This document shows, piece after piece, positions 11,909-23,008 of a DNA stretch of 64,000 bases (positions are counted from its first letter, which is position 1; each line of letters starts with the position of its first letter). Below the pieces are notes generated by a model, which saw nothing but the letters and a program-made list of their open reading frames with translations, ran no database searches and had not been told where the DNA came from. This stretch comes from Begonia masoniana (lineage: Eukaryota > Streptophyta > Magnoliopsida > Cucurbitales > Begoniaceae): NCBI GenBank assembly GCA_022432975.1, contig CM039506.1, forward strand, positions 18,384,531 to 18,448,530, read 5' to 3'. The translations under genes and the position numbers were made by a program.

Positions 11909-12071
11909 ATGGTTAGAGGTCAGCAGAGAGAGACCAATGAGGATAGCAATACCATTGCTCAGTTGACAAAGTTGGTCATACGCCAATCTCACCAGATCGA
12001 GCAGCTGATGACTACTAGGGAGGAACAAGGCAACTCCAGTAATAATGCAACTCATGATCTTGGGGGTGAGC
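11909..12071 (+). pseudogene. gag: gag N-terminal part of element A, interrupted by insert 1
   Basis: The reading frame opens at ATG 11909 (MVRGQQRETNEDSN...), matching the start in element B at 54591 (MVKGNNEDSN...). It runs 54 codons with a Q/E-rich, coiled-coil-prone stretch (QLTKLVIRQSHQIEQL) and is cut inside a codon at 12071 by insert 1. It resumes after the duplicated TGAGC at 15764. An in-frame upstream ATG at 11846 lies in the putative leader intron and is not favoured. Gag would form the particle that packages element RNA in the cytoplasm. The split makes this copy non-functional unless both inserts were removed. Confidence 0.85.
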
Positions 12072-12858
12072 TGTGACACCCCTAACACTGTACCCTTATT
12101 TACCGTACAAATTTTTCATTTTATCCTTTATTCTTAGCGTCTATGCGGAAACGATTTGAAAATAATTTAAAATCAATTTAATAAAACGTTTAAAACAAAT
12201 AAAAACAATTAATTAAACCAATACGTACACAAACACTCGATACTCATACGTCTTCCGAAATACCACCTCAAAACCGACTCGAACGCCACTATAACAAATT
12301 ACATTTTCATGAAAATAAACTGCATGGTTCCGTTTAAAAGTGTGACATATCCTCCTGTTTACAAAATCACCAAGCAGTTCATAAAAATCCAAATAAAAAT
12401 CTCAACAAACGTTTTATAAAACAAATCTATCAAAACATCAAAACCTACTTTATCCACTAACCCGAACCAAACCATCTAAACATCAATCTATCAACTAAAC
12501 AGAGTCCAAACATCCTAATATGTTCTATCTATACATTTTCTACTCTGAACATCTCAATCAATTTATAAAACAGGTTTTCAATACATTTAAAACCTCAAGA
12601 GTAAACCTATCATCTACCAGTACCAAACATCCTATAATTTCTATACATCCAACAGCCCAAAATGTCCAAAACCCTCAAAATCTATACATCTTTCATCCAG
12701 ACAATTCCCAAAACTATCAAAATACCTAACCATGAGTCGCACGGGTCAAAATACGCCTCGACTGCGCCAGCACACCACCGCAGCCATCATCCGTCAACTG
12801 AACTATGCCTCAGGTGGAGGAACATCGTCCTCACCTGATATCTCGAAGTCTATGTCAC

Positions 12859-13449
12859 CTACACCATACATAAACACACTATGAGATAAAATCTCAGTAA
12901 GCTCTAGTAAATGCGATGCATGCTGTGCTATGAGTTCGATAAATCATGCTTTATTTTATCTTTCTATGCAATGCTCTATAGGTGTCACCGAGATCCTATA
13001 CCCTCTAACCGGAGAGAGCTCATCCAGCGGGCGGACTACTCTTTCCAGCTAGAGGAGGGGGGTGCACGCTTACAACCCGTACAGCCGTGCCTGAGCCCCA
13101 CCTCGCGTGACCTGTAACTGTATGCCTTTCGGCCTGTAAGCCTTTCGGCCGGTGTACTGTAAGCCTTTCGGCCGTGAACTGTAAGCCTTTCGGCCGGTGC
13201 ACTGTAAGCCTTTCGGCCGATGCTATGCTTTACGTTATCTTTAAAACCCTGTGCGGAAATTCGTTTTCATGCTTTTCTTTAAAACCAGTGATGCGTGAAC
13301 AGTTCTCTATCGTAAAGTAAACAAGCAATAAACATGTACCATTAAAGACTGTAAAAGCATAAACTATACACTAAACATCCTAACTACCCAACCAAAGCGT
13401 TTAAAATCTATACGTCACCAAAACTCCTCGAGACGACACGAGAACTTAC
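12859..13449 (-). other. Putative LTR intron, insert 1
   Basis: On the minus strand a CAGGTAAG donor (13445-13452) is followed 0.59 kb later by GTATGGTGTAGGTGACA, acceptor-like, preceded by CTTACTGAGAT. The same pair recurs in the other LTRs of this window. Inside is a minisatellite with TAAGCCTTTCGGCC units (13117-13220). Confidence 0.4.
13117..13220 (+). repeat. Short CTTTCGGCC minisatellite in insert 1
   Basis: Five imperfect units of about 20-26 bp share GCCTTTCGGCC, spaced by CTGTA or GTGCACTGTA. It sits in the same relative place as the minisatellites in LTRs A, D, E and insert 2. Confidence 0.85.
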
Positions 13450-13806
13450 CTGACGTCCGTTGCAAGGCTAGCTCCGTCCACGAGCGTGGTTCACCTACGC
13501 AATTGTTATCAATTTGTCGTTAATACGAGCTTAAACAATAATATGTCCAAATTTAACAAAAACCTTAACTAATGAATTTCCTAAAATCTTCACCTAAACT
13601 AATCGAAGTATTTAAACAACGATTAACGCTCGATAGTTTAAAATCACAATTAACGAGTTTTCCTAAAAAACCCGAAAATTCACCAATTTTAACATTTCTC
13701 ACAATTCACTTCTAATTGCGTCCAATAACGTTCAATACGCCTTATATCGTTAATTACTAAACCTATTAATTTCGGGCTCTAATTTGGGTTCGGTAAAAAC
13801 CCGACC

Positions 13807-14708
13807 ATCAAACGCATTACTAAGTCCTAATTACGCTACCATGAAGCTTATTGGGTCCTCAATACACTTCGTTCTCATCACTTCAAGTTAAAGCCTTGAA
13901 GGTGAAATGGATAACTTCGGTTGTAACAACAAGTCATGTAACAGTCAACCTCATTAGCTTGATACGTTCAGTTCTTTTGAAACAAATCGATTGAAGTGAA
14001 GGTTCTTTTACTTCATCAAACGCATTACTAAGTCCTAATTACGCGTCCATGAAGCTTATTGGGTCCTCAATACACTTCGTTCTCATCACTTCAAGTTAAA
14101 GCCTTGAAGGTGAAATGGATAACTTCGGTTGTAACAACAAGTCATGTAACAGTCAACCTCATTAGCTTGATACGTTCAGTTCTTTTGAAACAAATCGATT
14201 GAAGTGAAGGTTCTTTTACTTCATCAAACGCATTACTAAGTCCTAATTACGCGTCCATGAAGCTTATTGGGTCCTCAATACACTTCGTTCTCATCACTTC
14301 AAGTTAAAGCCTTGAAGGTGAAATGGATAACTTCGGTTGTAACAACAAGTCATGTAACAGTCAACCTCATTAGCTTGATACGTTCAGTTCTTTTGAAACA
14401 AATCGATTGAAGTGAAGGTTCTTTTACTTCATCAAACGCATTACTAAGTCCTAATTACGCGTCCATGAAGCTTATTGGGTCCTCAATACACTTCGTTCTC
14501 ATCACTTCAAGTTAAAGCCTTGAAGGTGAAATGGATAACTTCGGTTGTAACAACAAGTCATGTAACAGTCAACTCATTAGCTTGATACGTTCAGTTCTTT
14601 TGGAACAAATCGATTGAAGTGAAGGTTCTTTTACTTCATCAAACGCATTACTAAGTCCTAATTACGCGTCCATGAAGCTTATTGGGTCCTCAATACACTT
14701 CGTTCTCA
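13807..14708 (+). repeat. 4.3 satellite monomers inside insert 1
   Basis: The 208-bp monomer starts abruptly at ATCAAACGCATTACTAAG and stops at CTTCGTTCTCA. The flanks (CGGTAAAAACCCGACC and ACTTCGAACCGCG) are contiguous in the related LTRs at 18307-18345 (insert 2) and 49800-49845 (D, reversed), which serve as empty sites. There is no target-site duplication. The monomers match the uniform left part of block 1, including the run of TTTTGAAACAAATCG variants followed by a CAACTCATTAG variant, as seen at about 1250-1670. Confidence 0.95.
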
Positions 14709-15306
14709 ACTTCGAACCGCGTAACTTTCGCGTCGATATCGGAATCGAACGATTCCAGCGCCACGTACTCCTCTAATAACCTATTTTAATCTGCCACACA
14801 AATTTTAAAACAAACGACTGGAGCTAGGTCAATTTATCAAAAACCCGAACTGCCCTTTTTTCCAAAATTTCACTTTTTCGATCTTTCATCAAAACTCATC
14901 AATTTCTTCACCAATCTATCCTCCTAACATCCAATTAACATAAACTAACCTAAAATCGGAGTTTCCAACCACAAACCCGAATTGCCCTAACCGGGCATTC
15001 ACTGAAATTCGCCCAAACCGGGCATTCCGCGGCCAAGCATCAATAGCCGGCCCTAGGGTTGGCAAACCCACGCCGGAAGCGACCGGCGATCGGAGCCAAA
15101 ACCGGCTCGTCACAGTCGGCCATGAACAAACCCGAAAACCGAACCAAAACAGGGGAAACCGAGCCTTACCGGTCGAGTTTCGCGCGGAGATGGCCGGAGA
15201 TTGCCACGTCGCCGACGTCTGGTCGGCAAGGGTCGGAAACCGCCGGTGAACGGCGCCGCATCGCGTCGCCACTTCCTCCCCCGCGCCTTCGCTGCTCGGG
15301 CTCGAC

Positions 15307-15338
15307 ATCGACAGAATAGCTTCGGCTATTCTGTCGAT
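15307..15338 (-). other. Perfect 14-bp hairpin with TTCG loop, insert 1
   Basis: ATCGACAGAATAGC, loop TTCG, then its exact reverse complement. It adjoins an AAT microsatellite. The counterpart in insert 2 (18945-18971) and in D (49178-49205) is at the same place relative to the LTR leader. See findings. Confidence 0.9.
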
Positions 15339-15350
15339 TTTATTATTATT

Positions 15351-15395
<45 letters not shown>
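15337..15395. repeat. ATT/AAT microsatellite, insert 1
   Basis: (ATT)n turns into (AAT)n. Homologous tracts are at 18987-19031 (insert 2) and 49127-49149 (D). They explain the poly-I and poly-N open frames here, which are not proteins. Confidence 0.95.
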
Positions 15396-15763
15396 TAAAA
15401 CTAAAACTATTTCGTAACAAAACATTAATTTTGCCCTCTCGTGTTTTCGACAATTCCAATTTTCTTATTTCGCCAATAAATCCAACTTATTATCTGGGTT
15501 CTATTAAAACTGTCCGTTCGCCAATCGGATCTCGTTTACTAATTTTACTAAAATGTCCTTTATATTACGAGAAATCTAATTACTCAAAATATAGCGTCAT
15601 TATTCCGAAAATTCTCAAACTTCCCTTAAAATTCTAATTACTCGTTAGGATCGTAATGACGTTTCCTTTTCGTAAAACGGACCTGATTTGACATATTTAC
15701 AAAAATGTCATCCAATAATATAATAATAATATTCTTAAAAATCCGTACGAGCCGGATATTACA

Positions 15764-16437
15764 TGAGCGTTTTCACCGGCTTCGACCCCCGGTATTTAAT
15801 GGACATGTTTCGGATCCTATCTATGCTGAGGAGTGGGTTCGAAAGATAGAAGACATGTTTAAGTATGCAAAGGTTGATGAAGGGGATAATGTCACCTATG
15901 CTGTCTTTCATTTGGAGCTAAGTGCAAGGCATTGGTGGGACTCGATCCAGAACACCACTAATGCCGGAGCTATGACCTGGGAAATGTTTAAAACTGCCTT
16001 CTTTAACAAGTACTTCAATAGGACTGTTCAGGCCAGCAAGAAGAAGGAATTCAAGAGCCTGCGACAAACTGGCTCTGTGACGGATTACATATGTAAGTTT
16101 GATGCTTTGTCACGATTTGCTCCCCGAATGATTGAGGATGATGAGGACAGGATTTACCAATTTGTCCAAGGACTAAAGCCGAGTTTGTACATGAAAGTGA
16201 AGACTGCTGGAATACACAATGTACCTTATGGTGAAGTGACGGCTAAGGCCTTAGAGTTGGAAGAGGCTGAGATGACAGCATATGCGCAGCGCGAGCAACC
16301 AAGGAAGTTCACGAAGGAAACTCAGCCGCCACCACGTCAAAACAAAGGTTGGCAGCCGCAACAGAACAGTGGACCACAACAACAACAACAAGGAATAAAG
16401 AGACCCCTCAACCAGAATGATGACCAAGGAAGAGGGA
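15764..16437 (+). pseudogene. gag: gag capsid-type domain of element A, between the two inserts
   Basis: The frame resumes at the duplicated TGAGC and runs about 224 codons without a stop until insert 2 at 16438. It shows the plant retrotransposon gag domain: YAEEWVRKIEDMF, ARHWWDSIQ, TWEMFKTAFFNKYF, KKKEFKSLRQTGSV, FDALSRFAP and a basic/Q-rich tail (QPQQNSGPQQQQQG). An upstream ATG at 15705 lies in insert 1 and is not the true start. The domain is intact in sequence but severed on both sides. It aligns through its length with element B (54750-55420), which has no insert here. Confidence 0.88.
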
Positions 16438-17277
16438 TGTGACGACCCCAACCCGATCAGGGCCGCCCCGGACTTGCCGTGACATAATCATTACTTCTCT
16501 TTATTTTTTTTTTCTTCTTAAACACTTACCATAACCCTTAAACAAACTAACCACAACGTAACCTTAACTTTAAACTCTCGTAACCACGTAAACTTTTCTT
16601 TTTATATCACTCATAACGTTTCGACTTCTAAACCATTAAATCGAAGTCTCGGATTGTTGAAATCCCTTAAAATCACTCATTCTTCGATCATCAAAACATG
16701 ACACTAATATAACCTACAATTTCGGAAAAACTCAAGAAAACGAACTGCATGGATCGCTCTAAAAATCGAGCATATCCTTACCTGTTAAAAATAACCCAAA
16801 CAGTTCCAGTATATTTCTAAAATTAAGACTCTACATTCTAAACAATCTACTTCCACTACATATACATCAAAACTCGACTATTCATACATTTTTCTATCAA
16901 ACATCTAATCCACATACTTAAACATTTTCATACTTTCACAAACAACACCCAATCAAATCCTTAAAACAAACATCGAGCATAAACACAAGCTTTCCTAAAA
17001 CATCACCAAGGACATACATTAACGAATCATTCGAAATAGTACTACTCCAAACCTATATCCTCTATAAAATTTCCTGAATATTAAACTTAAATATACACCC
17101 TAAAATCCCTCACATTTTTAACATTTAATACAAGTTCACATTAATTACCCAAAATCGCTCGGAGCACAACCATAGACATCAGACCTTGCCAAAACACACC
17201 CCGTCGCCATGAGCACCTTCCGTCAACCACCTATTCTTCGTCATCGAGAGGAACTCTCACCTGTCACCTACATCACG

Positions 17278-17932
17278 CAACATAAACAGTAAGCCTAATG
17301 CTTAGTAAGGGGATGCACTATATGAATTTAAAACATTTTACTTAACATATGCAGTTTCTACAGTTTCATCGTACATAATCGTTTCGTTTCGTTTCATCGT
17401 TCATATTCATTTCGTTTCGTTTCATCATTCATATTCATTTCATTTCGTTTCATCATACATACATGTAATCCTCTACCAATGGAGGGCGGATTAGTTTCTC
17501 CATCTCTAGACGTTCCACATATCAATCTTTATCTGAAGGGTGAACCACTTCCCTCAGATATCATACATTTTCTGGACGTTCCACAATTTACATCTGAAGG
17601 GTGAACCACTTCCCTCAGACACTTTACATTTTCGTTTTACATCGTTGTCGTTTCTAAGTTCAAATCGTGAAAACATATGCTAAAACATTTTCGTACTTTT
17701 TCTAAAACATGATGCATGGGGAATTTACATATAACATATCATCAAGACATATCATCAAACAGTTCAAAACGTACATGGACATGCTTTACACATAACGAAC
17801 TTAACAAACAAAAAACATTCTAAGCTACCCGACTCATTAATCCCCACAATCAGAAAATCATCATCAAAACAGAAAAACCTAACGTTGACACGATGTAGGG
17901 CCTTAAGGGCCGGAAGCCTAACATCCACTTAC
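17278..17932 (-). other. Putative LTR intron, insert 2
   Basis: Minus-strand donor GCCAGGTAAGTGGATG is followed by TTCCGGCCCTTAAGGCCCTAC. The acceptor-like GATGTAGGTGACAGG comes 0.65 kb later, preceded by CTTACTAAGCATTAGGCT. The signals match those in A, B, C, D, E and insert 1; splicing itself is not shown by the sequence. Confidence 0.4.
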
Positions 17933-18944
17933 CTGGCGTCCGTAGCTAACCGAGCACCGTCCAAAAGTCGTCTCCACCTAAAGCATTTCATAAATAAAGG
18001 ACATTAAAATCGATTCTAAATAAACGAATCTCAAACTTAAACTAAGCTCCTAGCTAAAGCAATTTCTCCTGAAACTTTCACTTTCTCCATTCGGGCATTT
18101 CATCGAGCACGTGGTGCTCACAATTTACTTAACCTCCATTAATGGTTTTCCAATAATCTCCAATATCCAAACTTTAACTTAAATCCACCAATAATCATCA
18201 ATTCATTTAATCTACCTAAATAACGACAAGTGTCTTCACTAATAAGCATAAGAACATAATATCATCGATTTCTAACTAAAACCTAATTAAACGGCCATTA
18301 ATTTGGGTTCGGTAAAAACCGACCTAAAACTTCGAACGCGCGTAACTTTCGCGTCGGTTATCGGAATCGAACGATTCCAGCGGCCACGTACTCCTCTAAT
18401 AACCTATTTTAATCTGCCAAAAGGAATTTTAAAACAAATGACCGGAACTAGTTTAAAAAGGGCAAAACCCGAACTGCCCCTTTCCCGGAATTTTCCCCCT
18501 TTTTGATTTTTCATCAAATTCTATCAATCTCTTCACCAATCAACCCCATATAGCCTTAATTAAAATAATCTAATCAAAAATCGAAGTTTCCAACCACAAA
18601 CCCGAATTGCCCTAATCGGGCACTCACTGTTTTTCGCTAAAATTGAGCATTCCACGGCCAAGCAACAATAGCCGGCCCCAGAGTTGGCAAACCCACGCCG
18701 GAAGTGACCTAAAACGGCCAGCGATCAGAGCCAAAACCGGCTCGTCACAGTCGGCCATGAACAAACCCGAAACATGGTGAAAACCGAACCAAAACAGGGG
18801 AGAAACCGAGCCATACTAGGTGGTTCATGCGCGGAGTCGGCCGGAATCTCCCGTCGCCGTCGTCTGGCCGGAGAACGCCGGTGTTCGTCGGAGGAGAGGT
18901 CGCCGTCGTCTCCTCGTCTCTCTCGGCGTCGGGCTGGAGCTCGA

Positions 18945-18971
18945 AACAGAATGGCCGAAGGCCATTCTGTT
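18945..18971 (-). other. Perfect 12-bp hairpin, insert 2
   Basis: AACAGAATGGCC, loop GAA, GGCCATTCTGTT. It lies next to an AAT microsatellite (18987-19031), as in insert 1 and D. Relative to those, an A-T pair is replaced by G-C with both arms changed. Confidence 0.9.
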
Positions 18972-18984
18972 GTTTTTTTATTGT

Positions 18985-18986
<2 letters not shown>

Positions 18987-19030
<44 letters not shown>

Positions 19031-19031
19031 T
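18987..19031. repeat. AAT microsatellite, insert 2
   Basis: About 14 AAT units beside the hairpin at 18945-18971. Confidence 0.95.
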
Positions 19032-19378
19032 AACTAATAATAAAACTAACCATTTATTAATCCTCGTTTATCGTTTCGACTCTCGTTAAATCTCGTATAT
19101 CTCCACAAATTCACATTAATCGTTAGGACCCTAATAACACTTTCTTTTCGTAAAACGGACTTGATTTACTATTTTTACGAATTAATATACTAAAAGGCTA
19201 AAACGGGAACTCTAGCATTACTCTTCTCGATTTGGGTTTCTAAAATTTCAATTATTCTTCTACAAATCCCCATAAATTTCTAGGGTCCTAATAAAACTAT
19301 CCGCTCGCAAAACAGACCTAATTTACTTATTTACGAAAATAGCCTTGGAGCGGAAACCCGAAAAACTCGGGTGTTACA

Positions 19379-20087
19379 AGGGAAGAGGCCTCTGGCACCC
19401 TTATGCCCCACCTGTCAGAAGAACCATCTCGGCGAATGCAAGTTGAGTTCTGGCCGCTGTTTCAGATGTGATAAGGTTGGGCACATAATCAGAGACTGCC
19501 CCATGCCGCCAGATCCAAACCGTGCCAGAGTAGCACCTAGAGTCTATGCAATGATGGAGGATGAGGAAGCCGTGCAACATACAGTCATAACAGGTACCAT
19601 TATGATCTGTGGTTTTGCTGCTTACACACTTATAGATACGGGAGCCACACACTCGTTCATATCAACTCTGTTTGTATGCCAACACAACTTAGAACTTTTA
19701 CCAGCCGAAAGGCCATATGATGTTATGTTACCATCAGGGAAGTCCCTACATTCTGAACAGATTGTTAAAGGTGATGTTGTGTCCTTAGGAAGTAAGAGAT
19801 TATACGTAGAACTGATTGTAATTGACAGGTATGAGGTAATATTAGGAATGGATTGGTTATTCAGGCATTATGCCACTATAAGTTGTAGGACTGGATTAGT
19901 TGATTTTCGACCCCCAAATGGTGATCATTATTTCTTCCAAGCTATTCCTAAGATAAGCAAAATACCGATTATATCCTCACTAGAAATTTACCGGTTACTG
20001 AAAAATGGTTGTGAAAGTTACTTAGCTAGCATAATGGATGTTCGGGTGAAGAATAAAATAGAGTTACAAGATATCCCCATAGTTTGA
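19379..20087 (+). pseudogene. gag-pol: gag zinc knuckle and aspartic protease of element A, ending at a premature TGA
   Basis: After insert 2 the frame continues with KRPLAPLCPTCQKNH and a CCHC nucleic-acid-binding knuckle, CFRCDKVGHIIRDC, coded at 19458-19499. The protease follows, with catalytic motif AYTLIDTGATHSF (Asp codon 19635-19637) and the later VILGMDWL. The frame stops at TGA 20085-20087, where element B has CGA (Arg); a C-to-T change at a CpG would explain it. The same frame reopens immediately and runs to 22967 with no frameshift. The apparent start upstream (GTG at 19371) lies within insert 2. The protease would process the Gag-Pol polyprotein in the particle. Confidence 0.9.
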
Positions 20088-20201
20088 GAGTCCTCTGAGG
20101 CATTCTTAGACGATTTACCTGGATTACCACCTAATAGAGAAATAGAGTTTGCAATTGATACATATCCCGAGGCATTACCGATATCTAAGAACCCCTACCG
20201 T

Positions 20202-22967
20202 ATGGCACCTGTTGAATTAAAGGAGTTGAAAGTCCAATTGCAGGAATTAGTAGACAAAGGATTTATACGCCCTAGCAGTTCCCCTTGGGGCGCACCTGTT
20301 TTATTTGTCAAGAAGAAGGATGGTTTCCTTAGAATGTGCATAGACTACAGAGAACTAAATAAGTTGACAATCAAGAATAAGTACCCCTTACCCCGAATTG
20401 ATGATTTGTTTGACCAACTACATGGAGCAAAAGTGTTTTCAAAAATAGATTTACGTTCGGGATATTACCAACTGAAGGTTAAGGAAGGAGATATGCCAAA
20501 GACAGCTTTCAGAACCCGTTATGGACACTACGAATTCTTGGTCATGTCATTTGGACTGACCAATGCACCTGCAGCCTTCATGGACTTGATGAACCGTGTG
20601 TTTCGGGAGTATTTGGACAAATTTGTAATTGTATTCATAGATGATATCTTGATATATTCACGAACAGAAGCCGACCATGCAGAGCAGTTAAGAGTAGTTT
20701 TGACAACATTGAAGGAGCACCAGCTTTATGCCAAATTGTCCAAGTGTGAGTTTTGGTTAGATAAGGTTAATTTCCTTGGCCATGTAGTTTCTGCCAAGGG
20801 TATATCTATGGATCCAACTAAAGTTCAGGCAGTTAAGGATTGGCCACAACCCAAGAATGCCAGTGAAGTCCGCAGTTTCCTTGGATTGGCAGGCTATTAC
20901 AGAAAGTTCATCAATGGATTTTCTATGATAGCTAAGCCCCTGACGAATTTGACAAAGAAGGACAATAAATATTCTTGGACCGAAGCTTGCGAGAATAGCT
21001 TCCAGACATTGAAAATGAAGTTAACAACAGCCCCTGTCTTGACTCTTCCAACCGAAGAAGGAAAGTTTAGTGTATACTGTGATGCATCTAAAGTTGGTTT
21101 AGGCTGTGTATTGATGCAAGAAGGTAAGGTTGTTGCGTATGCCTCTAGGCAGTTAAAGAGTTACGAACAGAACTACCCCACCCATGATTTAGAATTAGCC
21201 GCTGTCGTGTTTGCTTTGAAGATATGGAGGCACTACTTATATGGACAACAGTGTGAGGTGTTTTCTGACCATAAAAGTCTGAAGTATCTCTTTACACAAA
21301 AGGAATTGAACATGAGACAGAGGCGTTGGTTGGAATTTGTTAAGGATTACGACTTTGAGATCAAATATCACTCGGGTAAGGCTAACTTTGTAGCTTACGC
21401 ATTGAGCAGGATGTCAACAACTATGCAGCCCGTTGTGTCAACTATGTTTTTGCCTTTGAGGACAGAAGTTCAGAGGTTTGAATTGGAGATAGTTCAAGAA
21501 TTATCAACCTTACTTGCCGATTTGACCGTTCAACCAATAGTTTTAGAAGAGATCAAAGAAGCACAACAGAAGGACTCAGAGGAGAATAACAGAATAATGA
21601 ACAAGGTGAAGGACATCCCCTCCGAGTTTTGTCTTTCCAAGGATGGAATCCTGAAGTTTAGAAATAGATGGTATGTCCCTAACGATGAAGAATTACGTAA
21701 GATAATCTTGGCTGAGGCGCGTTCGTCTCCCTTCTCTGTACATCCTGGAAGCACCAAAATGTACCGAGACCTGAAAACATTGTACTGGTGGCCTAACCTT
21801 AAGAAGGATGTTGCTAGGTATGTAGAGTCATGCTTGGTATGCCAACAAGTTAAGGCAGAACATCAACGCCCAGGGGGTACCCTCCAGCCCTTACCTATTC
21901 CCGAATGGAAGTGGGAACACATAGCTATGGATTTCGTTGTAGGATTACCTAAGACAATTAAGGGACATGATTGTATTTGGGTTGTAGTTGATAGATTGAC
22001 AAAGTCAGCCCATTTCTTACCAGTAAGGACAACCTACTCGATGGACCAGCTTGCTAATCTTTATGTACAAGAAGTTATTAGGTTGCATGGAATCCCTGTA
22101 TCTATTGTCTCTGATCGTGATCCCAGATTTACCTCTCGATTTTGGAGAAGTTTGCATGGTACATTGAGTACAAAGTTATCCTTCAGCACTGCTTTTCACC
22201 AACAGACAGATGGCCAATCAGAGAGGACTATTCAGATACTTGAGGATATGTTAAGAGCATGTGTGTTGGACTTTCAGACGACTTGGAGCAGACATCTACC
22301 TTTGGTTGAATTTTCTTACAACAATAGTTATCAGTTCACCATTGGTATGGCACCATATGAAGCACTGTATGGTAGGAAGTGTAGGTCACCTCTATATTGG
22401 GATGAGGTTGGTGAAGCAAAACTCCTTGGACCCGTTATTCTGCAGCAGATGTCGGATAAGATTTCTGTTATCAGGAAAAGGATGATGACTGCGCAAAGTC
22501 GACAGAAGAGTTATGCTGATCGAAGGAGAAGGGATCTTGAGTTTGCAGTCGGAGATGAAGTGTTCTTAAATGTTTCACCATTTAAAGGTGTGCTAAGATT
22601 TGGCAAGAAAGGGAAGCTTAATCCACGGTTCATTGGACCATTCTTTGTTTTGGCAAAGATTGGAAACACAGCTTACAGATTGCAATTGCCTTCATCATTG
22701 GATAAAGTTCATAATGTTTTCCATGTGTCCATACTAAGGAAATGCATACGAGATCTGACACAAGTTATTCAACCAACAGGCATTGAGTTGGAGCCGACAC
22801 TAACATATGAAGAGAAACCGGTACAAATATTGGAATATACAGTTAAAACTCTGCGAAACAAAGAAATTCCGTTGGTCAAGGTCTTATGGAAGAATCATGG
22901 CATTGAAGAAGCCACATGGGAGCGACAGCAGGACATGCTAGGCAAATACCCGGAGTTATTTGATTGA
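20202..22967 (+). CDS. pol: Element A pol: reverse transcriptase, RNase H, integrase, chromodomain-like tail (921 codons)
   Basis: Copies element RNA into DNA and inserts it in chromatin. Residues count from M at 20202, an internal Met; the frame is open from 20088. Reverse transcriptase: about 10-240, catalytic D83 (KIDLRSG) and D147/D148 (FIDDIL, codon 20640). RNase H: about 285-405, D294, E331, D356; the usual fourth Asp (ADALSR in B) is Y399 (TAC 21396). Integrase zinc finger: H514, C544, C547, with R507 where B has His. Integrase core: D577, D638, E674 (D-60-D-35-E), then GPF motif near 812. The last ~55 residues ([25 protein letters not shown]) form a Tekay-type chromodomain tail, thought to steer integration to heterochromatin. 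The two lost residues and the upstream TGA make autonomous activity unlikely. Confidence 0.92.
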   Translation: MAPVELKELKVQLQELVDKGFIRPSSSPWGAPVLFVKKKDGFLRMCIDYRELNKLTIKNKYPLPRIDDLFDQLHGAKVFSKIDLRSGYYQLKVKEGDMPKTAFRTRYGHYEFLVMSFGLTNAPAAFMDLMNRVFREYLDKFVIVFIDDILIYSRTEADHAEQLRVVLTTLKEHQLYAKLSKCEFWLDKVNFLGHVVSAKGISMDPTKVQAVKDWPQPKNASEVRSFLGLAGYYRKFINGFSMIAKPLTNLTKKDNKYSWTEACENSFQTLKMKLTTAPVLTLPTEEGKFSVYCDASKVGLGCVLMQEGKVVAYASRQLKSYEQNYPTHDLELAAVVFALKIWRHYLYGQQCEVFSDHKSLKYLFTQKELNMRQRRWLEFVKDYDFEIKYHSGKANFVAYALSRMSTTMQPVVSTMFLPLRTEVQRFELEIVQELSTLLADLTVQPIVLEEIKEAQQKDSEENNRIMNKVKDIPSEFCLSKDGILKFRNRWYVPNDEELRKIILAEARSSPFSVHPGSTKMYRDLKTLYWWPNLKKDVARYVESCLVCQQVKAEHQRPGGTLQPLPIPEWKWEHIAMDFVVGLPKTIKGHDCIWVVVDRLTKSAHFLPVRTTYSMDQLANLYVQEVIRLHGIPVSIVSDRDPRFTSRFWRSLHGTLSTKLSFSTAFHQQTDGQSERTIQILEDMLRACVLDFQTTWSRHLPLVEFSYNNSYQFTIGMAPYEALYGRKCRSPLYWDEVGEAKLLGPVILQQMSDKISVIRKRMMTAQSRQKSYADRRRRDLEFAVGDEVFLNVSPFKGVLRFGKKGKLNPRFIGPFFVLAKIGNTAYRLQLPSSLDKVHNVFHVSILRKCIRDLTQVIQPTGIELEPTLTYEEKPVQILEYTVKTLRNKEIPLVKVLWKNHGIEEATWERQQDMLGKYPELFD

Positions 22968-22992
22968 GCAATTTTTGAGGACGAAAATTTTG

Positions 22993-23008
22993 TTTAAGGA
23001 GGGGTGGA
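22993..23008 (+). other. Polypurine tract of element A
   Basis: TTTAAGGAGGGGTGGA directly abuts the TG of the 3' LTR and would prime plus-strand DNA. Element B has the same tract with one change at 59026-59041. Confidence 0.88.

Larger units (their letters stand above)
12072..15763 (-). mobile_element. Insert 1: antisense solo LTR in gag of A, carrying satellite DNA
   Basis: Bounded by TGTGACACCCC and GGATATTACA, with 5-bp duplications TGAGC at 12067-12071 and 15764-15768. Read on the minus strand it has the same layout as LTRs C and D: terminal TGTAATATCC, an AAT microsatellite, a hairpin, GC-rich leader, CAGGTAAG at 13445-13452 and an acceptor-like block near 12859. The D LTR is the closest relative in the window (for example the stretch around 12330-12420 matches 51000-51080 reversed). 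No internal domain or second LTR is present, so it is a solo LTR left by LTR-LTR recombination. A 0.9-kb satellite segment (13807-14708) interrupts it. Confidence 0.9.
16438..19378 (-). mobile_element. Insert 2: antisense solo LTR in gag of A
   Basis: Runs from TGTGACGACCCCAACCCG to CTCGGGTGTTACA with duplications AGGGA at 16433-16437 and 19379-19383. It is 2941 bp with no coding domain, so a solo LTR. On the minus strand it has an AAT microsatellite, a 12-bp hairpin (18945-18971), a GC-rich leader, GCCAGGTAAGTG at about 17926-17937 with the GGCC/CCTAC block, and GATGTAGGTGACAGG near 17270-17284. Its plus-strand left end resembles LTR fragment G at 62391. Two CTGAAGGG...CCCTCAG stem-loop units occur at 17532-17620. 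Confidence 0.92.

Noticed and set aside
14916..15425. 169-codon minus-strand frame with poly-Ile, and poly-Asn frames on the plus strand (also 18745-19089)
   Set aside because: They result from AAT/ATT microsatellites in LTR leaders joined to GC-rich untranslated sequence.
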